Under the pieces are notes generated by a model that worked only from the letters and a program-made list of their open reading frames with translations, was not told the origin of the DNA and did no database searches. From IMG/VR virus record IMGVR_UViG_3300046543_000266, positions 62,001-126,000 of that record: DNA of 64,000 nucleotides; one strand, 5' to 3'. The stretch is from a virus. How positions within the stretch are numbered: position 1 is the stretch's first letter; every line of letters begins with the position of its first letter. The translations under genes were made by a program, and so were the position numbers. Shown here one piece after another: positions 59,123 to 64,000 of this stretch.

Positions 59123-60265
59123 ATGGCAGTAGCACAATTCATTGCGGGCGCGGAAGGCTTCGACATCTACGGGTCCGGGAACATCCCGGCAAACTACCCG
59201 TGGTTCGTTACCGACGCCACACGTCAGGGTCAGATCAACCCGACGGCTGGTGCGTTTGGTGGTTCGGCCCTGACCTTCCCGATGAGCGGGTTGAGCGCCA
59301 GTCTGGCATCGGGGTTCGAGTATCAGTTCCCGTCGTCGCTGGTTATGACACGCGGAAACACGGCGGCCAACGGCAAAGGCGTGTTCGCCATCAATGGCTG
59401 GTTGAACGTCAGTTCGATGACCACCGGAAGCGGTACGTTGCTCGGACTGGGAACAGCCGGTGCGACCGGGGTGGCATACCCGCTCCTGAACATCTCGCAG
59501 TCCGCGACGGCTGGCACCAACCTCCAGTTTGTGACCAATATCAACAGTCCGTCCAGCGCGCCGTACAACTTCAACATCCAGCTGAACACGTACTATTGGA
59601 TCTCGATGCAGTTCGCCTTCTACTCGACGAGTTCGGCCACGAGTTCGGCTGTTCTGCTGGCGACGTACACCATAAACGGCACGACTATCCAGCAGGATAT
59701 CCCGGTAACATGGGGTGGCGACGTGTTCACGTCGGTGCAGTTTGCAAACCGTCTGAAGTTCTACGCATCCAACTTCATCACGCACTTCTGGGATGACGTG
59801 GTTGTTCAGGCAGTGAGTGGTGCGGACACGAACTGGCCGCTGGCCGGTGGTGTGAATCCGACGCCGGAAGCCGTTCCGACTATCAGCGCACGTCGTATCT
59901 ACGCAGTGTCGGCAAGCGCCAACGGTTCGCTGTCACAGTGGACGCCGAGTGGTGCACAACCGAACTGGCAATCGGCTACCGATCCGACTGGTGCGAACTA
60001 CGTGACAGCAACCGATACGGCGCTGACCGACACGTACAAGTGGAGTGCTCCGGCGGTATCTGATGTTCGAGCCGTCGTTATCCGTGGCAACAGCAATCGG
60101 TTCCAGAACGTCAACGGCAGCTTCAAGGCTTCGGGTGGTGCATTGACGCAGATGCCTACCAACAATGGGCCTTCGCGGTACATCGGTGTCTGTGAAAACG
60201 ACGGCACCAACGCGTGGACGCAAACGTCCATCAACGCCGCTGAGTTCGGACAAACATCTAAGTAA
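59123..60265 (+). CDS. Fibre-associated protein, lectin-like N-terminal half
   Basis: 380 aa. The N-terminal 230 residues look like a beta-sandwich of the concanavalin type (FNIQLNTYYWISMQFAFYS, TWGGDVFTSVQFANRLKFY), then a C-terminal Trp/Ser-rich domain (SQWTPSGAQPNWQ) that could bind carbohydrate. GGGGAATAG precedes the ATG. Receptor or decoration role is inferred. Confidence 0.6.
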   Translation: MAVAQFIAGAEGFDIYGSGNIPANYPWFVTDATRQGQINPTAGAFGGSALTFPMSGLSASLASGFEYQFPSSLVMTRGNTAANGKGVFAINGWLNVSSMTTGSGTLLGLGTAGATGVAYPLLNISQSATAGTNLQFVTNINSPSSAPYNFNIQLNTYYWISMQFAFYSTSSATSSAVLLATYTINGTTIQQDIPVTWGGDVFTSVQFANRLKFYASNFITHFWDDVVVQAVSGADTNWPLAGGVNPTPEAVPTISARRIYAVSASANGSLSQWTPSGAQPNWQSATDPTGANYVTATDTALTDTYKWSAPAVSDVRAVVIRGNSNRFQNVNGSFKASGGALTQMPTNNGPSRYIGVCENDGTNAWTQTSINAAEFGQTSK

Positions 60266-60276
60266 AGGACATGGCA

Positions 60277-62508
60277 ATGTCATTACCATTCTTCAACGGG
60301 TTTGACACATGCGCCGCCGACTCGGATCTCCGAGCTCAGGGTTGGGTGAACGGTCCGACTGTTCGACCGGCGGCGTTCGTACCGAGCCTCTCGTCGTTCA
60401 GCGGCAAAGCACTGGCTTTGGTCGGTGCATCCGCAGTAGGTAACGCGACGGCGCCGGGTGCCGCTGGTGCCAAGGACGTCGGCTACAAAGCCACTGGATT
60501 CACGGTGCGACAAGCGTGGGACGCAGGTGGTGCGACGCTCGGTATGGCCGCTCGCTTCAACTCGGGACAATCCGCAAGTTACGCTTCCGGTCAGGCGGGC
60601 AGCAACTTCGGGGTAGCCCACGACGGTACTCGCTATTGGGCGCTGCGCAACATCGCCGGTGCGTTTGCTATCTGCACTTCGACCGACCTCGCCAACTGGA
60701 CGGCGACCCCGACTCAGCCGAGCGGCGCAGTGTTGAACATCACAACCACAATCAGTCACATGGGTTCTGGGCTGATCGCAGTGATTCCGACCAAGGCGGC
60801 GCTCCAGCTGGTGGTTTACTACACGTCTGATCAAGGCACGACGTGGAACACGATGAACCTCGGCGGCACGGGAGCCTCAACCTACACTGTAGCCGTTGGA
60901 TGTGCGACAGGTAACGCGACGTATCCCCACGCGTTCGTCGCCATTTCATACATCAACGGTAGTACCGCCTCGTGGTACGCGACTTACGTAGGGACCGTCG
61001 GAGGCACTACGTTCGGCCCGGTCAATGGTACAGCCAACGCAACGGCAGCCTCCGTAGGTAAGCCGCGGATCCTCGGGAACATCCTGTTCCTGCTGGGTCA
61101 GCATTTCAACCAGCGAATCTTCTGCGCTAACGTGACGGGTGGCTCGTTCAACGTTGGTGCCGGGTGGGTCAACGGTGTATCCACCAACGTTGGTGGGCTG
61201 CTAGACATCGCGTATGTGGCGTCTTCGAACCTGTACGTGGTGGTCAACTCCATCGGGATTTGGACTATTCCAAATTCGAACGGTTCGTCAGGAACGCCGG
61301 CCAATCTGCCCGCCAGCTTTACGGCAACGCAGCGATACTCGACAGTAGGTATGAACAACGTCTGGTGGAACAGTGCGGCTTCGTTGCTGGTCGCCACCGG
61401 TGCTTCAGGTCACATCGTTACGTCACCCGATGGTATCACCTGGACGGAGCTCGGGCCCAAGATCCTTCCGGTAGGTATCTCGGGTACGGATTGGCGCGTC
61501 TCGATCTATGACGGTAGCAAGTATGCGCTGTTCTCGGATTCGGGCTCAGGTATCGTCGCTGTGTCCCCCGATCTGCTGACTGGATACGAGTGCAAGTACG
61601 CGACGGAATACGGTGAGTCTACGTCGGGTGCGCAGTCGAGCCTCGGCTTTGTGGGCGTCAGTGGCGGTACACTAGCCTCGACGTTTACCATCGCGGGTGG
61701 CGTGGGAGTCGTGGCTGGTGCTATCAATGGCACCGATCGCCCGATCAACGTCTACTCGTATGCGAGTCCGGCCAGTGGGATGTTTGTGTCGCCGTTCAAC
61801 GTATCGACGGTGACTCCGACAAGCTTCTATCCGAATCCGCTAACGCATTACTACGAGGTTCAGCTGGTCAAGGATCCGGCCACGGTCAACAACTTCTTCG
61901 TCGCTTTGTACGTCGATGGTTCGTTGCTCGGTCAGACCGCGGCATCCACCCCTATTGGTACTGGGACGTCGGATACAACCACGACACTGGCGATTCAGGT
62001 TCCGCGTTCAAACCAGTGGACGGTATTCGACGACATGTACTGCACGCTGGATGACGGCACAGGCACGGTTGGTCCGGTTGGTCCTTCATATATGGTGGTG
62101 CGTCGCCCGACGTCGGATACTACGGCTCAGTGGACGAAAGACGGGGCAGAAGCGTCGAATGCAGCGGCTGTATCGGCGCTGGCATTGTCGTCGACCAATG
62201 GTTACGTGCAGACGACTACCGACGGTGCGAAAGATGTGTACGCGTCGACGGATACGCTCCCAGCCTCGGGATACCGAGTCAAGGGTGTGGCAGTCGAAGG
62301 TTACTTCGCCCGCATGAGCGCAGGTTCGCCGGTAGTTACGATTGGCGCTACGATCAGTGGGGTTGAAGTTGACAGTGCCAATATCACGGTGTCGTCTGCA
62401 GCCTATACGTTCGCCCAGAAGATCCTGGAAAAGAATCCGAATGGCAACGTGAACTGGACAACCACTACGGCGGCGCAAGTCTCTTCGGTGATCAACAAAC
62501 TGAGCTAA
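60277..62508 (+). CDS. Asp-box beta-propeller fibre protein
   Basis: 743 aa from the ATG at 60277, with AAAGGAC 8 nt upstream; the ATG at 60271 is too close to it. Asp-box/BNR-type repeats (S/T-x-D-x-G-x-T-W) occur, including TSDQGTTWN and TSPDGITWTEL, suggesting a sialidase-like propeller domain. The N-terminus has FDTCAADSDLRAQGWVNGP, shared with the gene at 62859. No catalytic signature of sialidases is complete. It probably binds or modifies surface glycans. Confidence 0.65.
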   Translation: MSLPFFNGFDTCAADSDLRAQGWVNGPTVRPAAFVPSLSSFSGKALALVGASAVGNATAPGAAGAKDVGYKATGFTVRQAWDAGGATLGMAARFNSGQSASYASGQAGSNFGVAHDGTRYWALRNIAGAFAICTSTDLANWTATPTQPSGAVLNITTTISHMGSGLIAVIPTKAALQLVVYYTSDQGTTWNTMNLGGTGASTYTVAVGCATGNATYPHAFVAISYINGSTASWYATYVGTVGGTTFGPVNGTANATAASVGKPRILGNILFLLGQHFNQRIFCANVTGGSFNVGAGWVNGVSTNVGGLLDIAYVASSNLYVVVNSIGIWTIPNSNGSSGTPANLPASFTATQRYSTVGMNNVWWNSAASLLVATGASGHIVTSPDGITWTELGPKILPVGISGTDWRVSIYDGSKYALFSDSGSGIVAVSPDLLTGYECKYATEYGESTSGAQSSLGFVGVSGGTLASTFTIAGGVGVVAGAINGTDRPINVYSYASPASGMFVSPFNVSTVTPTSFYPNPLTHYYEVQLVKDPATVNNFFVALYVDGSLLGQTAASTPIGTGTSDTTTTLAIQVPRSNQWTVFDDMYCTLDDGTGTVGPVGPSYMVVRRPTSDTTAQWTKDGAEASNAAAVSALALSSTNGYVQTTTDGAKDVYASTDTLPASGYRVKGVAVEGYFARMSAGSPVVTIGATISGVEVDSANITVSSAAYTFAQKILEKNPNGNVNWTTTTAAQVSSVINKLS

Positions 62509-62518
62509 GGAGAGACTA

Positions 62519-62848
62519 ATGTCGAGCAGTAATCAACCGAAAGCTCGGGCGATAGCTCAGCAGGTGATGCTGGCTCCAGGCACTGATCCGGTGAACAAGG
62601 CTGGAGCCACAGCAGTCGGGCTCCAGACCTTCCTCCAACCCGCACCGAACGTCCAAGACTTCGGTGTGAAGTTGGAGGTTCTGGGTCGAGGCCTGATTCC
62701 GGTGCAGCTAGCCAAGGTGGTGATGGAAGTCATAAGCGGTGTGCCCTACGCTGTCCCTGACTCAAAGGTAACTATGGAAGTCGTGGCAGCAACCACTCAG
62801 ACTCCCGCCAAACCCATGCAACGGATTGTGTGGTTCATGCCTAATTAG
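62519..62848 (+). CDS. Small fibre-region protein
   Basis: 109 aa. Pro/Val/Ala-rich beta protein, no family recognised. It lies between two paralogous propeller genes with 10-nt gaps on either side and GGAGAGAC before the ATG. Perhaps an adaptor for one of them. Confidence 0.55.
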   Translation: MSSSNQPKARAIAQQVMLAPGTDPVNKAGATAVGLQTFLQPAPNVQDFGVKLEVLGRGLIPVQLAKVVMEVISGVPYAVPDSKVTMEVVAATTQTPAKPMQRIVWFMPN

Positions 62849-62858
62849 GAAAATACAA

Positions 62859-64000
62859 ATGACTCTCAAATACGCTCAGGGATTCGAGACCATGCGCGAT
62901 GACACCGACCTGCGTGCGCAAGGCTGGGTCAATGGTCCGGTGTCCCGATCCTGCGGTTTCGTTCCGTCGGCGAATGGTAGCGGCACCGGATACGCGATGG
63001 CTCTTATGGGAGCAAATCGTGTAGGAACTTCAGGATACGCAGGGGGTTCCGGCGTTACTGACCCCGCGTATTTCAACCTCGGTGTTACCATCAACTCGTT
63101 GTGGAATGCGGGCGGGTTCACGCTTGGCGCCTCTGGTAAGCTCAATGCCGGGGCTGCGAATGCTCCAGGTGCTGGCTCGTCCAATCAGTTGGCCTTTGAC
63201 GGCACCAAGTACTGGACTATCCTGCGCAACTTGACGACAAGTTCGGCAAACGTTGCCACGTCGACCGACCTGATCAACTGGACGGTAACTCCGGCACAGC
63301 CGTCGAACGCAGGTGTCTACGCAGGATTGGCTGTTCTCGGTAGTGGACTGGTCGCAGTCATCGGTATCGACAGTTCGACAAGCGTCCAGTATTACTACTC
63401 CACGAACTCGGGTGCTACGTGGAACCAGAAGGTCCTGTACACGACGGCGTCAACCGCTGGCGCAGTTACAGGACACGTCATCAACACCGGCAACTCATCG
63501 TTCCCGCACGCGCTGATCATCTCCAGCAACTCCTCGGGAGCAACGGGTACGAACAACGGCGTCTGGATCGGTGACATCACAGGCACCATGACCAACGTCA
63601 CAGGTGCTGGCGCAGGCAACATCTACTTCTGCCCGTGGCGAATCACGAACGGCTATCTAAATGTGATTGGGAACGGCTTCGTCTATTCGGCGCTTGCCAA
63701 TAACGTAGCACTCAACACAGCGGGTGCGTGGTCGAAGTCAACAACCACGCTGACCGGCGGGGCCAGTGACTTCGTGTTCTTCCCGGCAGGCAATCTCTGG
63801 GTTGCGAGCACTCAGTCGGGTATCTCCACGACGCCGAACACCGGTACGGTAGGAGCTCCGATTCCTCCGACTGGATCGTTCACCTGGACCAGTCGTTACA
63901 GCACGCTTGCCGTCTATAGGTTGGCAGTTGACGGAAGCAACATCTACGCCTTCTGTGCGAACGGCACGGTGGTCACGTCAACCGATGGTCTTACGTGGAC
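62859..64000 (+). CDS. Asp-box propeller fibre protein, paralogue (3' end outside window)
   Basis: Open from the ATG at 62859 to the right edge (380 codons visible). The start carries DTDLRAQGWVNGP, which matches DSDLRAQGWVNGP of the gene at 60277, and the layout is parallel: STDLINWTVTPAQPS here and STDLANWTATPTQPS there, then Asp-box elements STNSGATWN and TSTDGLTWT. The two genes are tandem paralogues with diverged sequence. The C-terminal part is outside the window. Confidence 0.7.
   Translation, partial: MTLKYAQGFETMRDDTDLRAQGWVNGPVSRSCGFVPSANGSGTGYAMALMGANRVGTSGYAGGSGVTDPAYFNLGVTINSLWNAGGFTLGASGKLNAGAANAPGAGSSNQLAFDGTKYWTILRNLTTSSANVATSTDLINWTVTPAQPSNAGVYAGLAVLGSGLVAVIGIDSSTSVQYYYSTNSGATWNQKVLYTTASTAGAVTGHVINTGNSSFPHALIISSNSSGATGTNNGVWIGDITGTMTNVTGAGAGNIYFCPWRITNGYLNVIGNGFVYSALANNVALNTAGAWSKSTTTLTGGASDFVFFPAGNLWVASTQSGISTTPNTGTVGAPIPPTGSFTWTSRYSTLAVYRLAVDGSNIYAFCANGTVVTSTDGLTW

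Noticed and set aside
1-64000. tRNA genes and integrase/attachment sites
   Set aside because: I saw no cloverleaf-like segments with CCA ends, no integrase and no paired direct repeats; the gaps are short and explained by promoters and hairpins. A tRNA scan would settle the first point.

Overview
This window is part of a large tailed-phage genome of the contractile (myovirus) type, probably a jumbo phage. The visible parts are a prohead protease, an acidic scaffold-like protein, a major capsid protein, tail sheath and tail tube, a T4/bacterial-style replisome, a lysis cassette and a long tail-fibre cluster. There are no ribosomal genes and I saw no tRNA. Codons are GC-rich, which fits a GC-rich proteobacterial host, but I cannot name the host or a relative with confidence. 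Terminase, portal, DNA polymerase and RNA polymerase are not recognisable here and presumably lie outside the window.

Layout. (1) 1-30166, plus strand: virion genes. They run from a Nudix hydrolase (cut by the left edge) through a SprT-type metallopeptidase, a glycoside-hydrolase-like virion protein, several unknown virion proteins, a PKD-domain protein, an HNH nuclease, a giant SNF2-like helicase, prohead protease, a second metallopeptidase, scaffold, major capsid protein, connector-like proteins, sheath and tube. A dCMP deaminase is embedded. (2) 30228-46495, minus strand: DNA replication and recombination. It holds a DnaB-like helicase, a UvsW-like helicase, a DnaN-like clamp, a Rad50/SbcC-like ATPase, a clamp-loader ATPase, a Cas4/RecB-like nuclease, a phage lipoprotein and many small unknown proteins. 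Two virion-like genes (38761-39991) sit inside this block. (3) 46587-53214, plus: tail fibre genes. (4) 53215-54446, minus: 5'-3' exonuclease and a small protein. (5) 54562-56088, plus: lysis cassette (LydA-like holin, membrane protein, GH19-like endolysin). (6) 56106-64000, plus: more fibre genes, ending inside a paralogue of an upstream Asp-box propeller gene.

Three patterns are not explained by gene calls alone. First, ten otherwise unrelated proteins of the head/tail block carry a short peptide of the form (V/I/F)-(K/T)-L-(N/H)-A-A-x-R-L-x-A, eight at the N-terminus and two at the C-terminus. They include two zinc metallopeptidases, and a prohead protease is encoded in the same block. I infer a capsid-targeting or maturation tag for proteins packaged in the head and delivered with the DNA. 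Second, two short intergenic motifs split by gene class: YAATTTKAC before virion and lysis genes, and GTAAATAR before replication and nucleotide genes. The class association holds where strand is reversed, so these look like late and early/middle promoter elements. Third, strong hairpins without T-runs separate the scaffold, decoration, capsid and sheath genes, which suggests mRNA processing or stabilisation.

Working together: the replication block supplies replisome and recombination proteins. The plus-strand block builds the head around a scaffold, matures it with the protease, loads internal proteins and attaches a contractile tail. Fibres and virion glycanases handle the cell surface, and the holin/endolysin cassette releases progeny.
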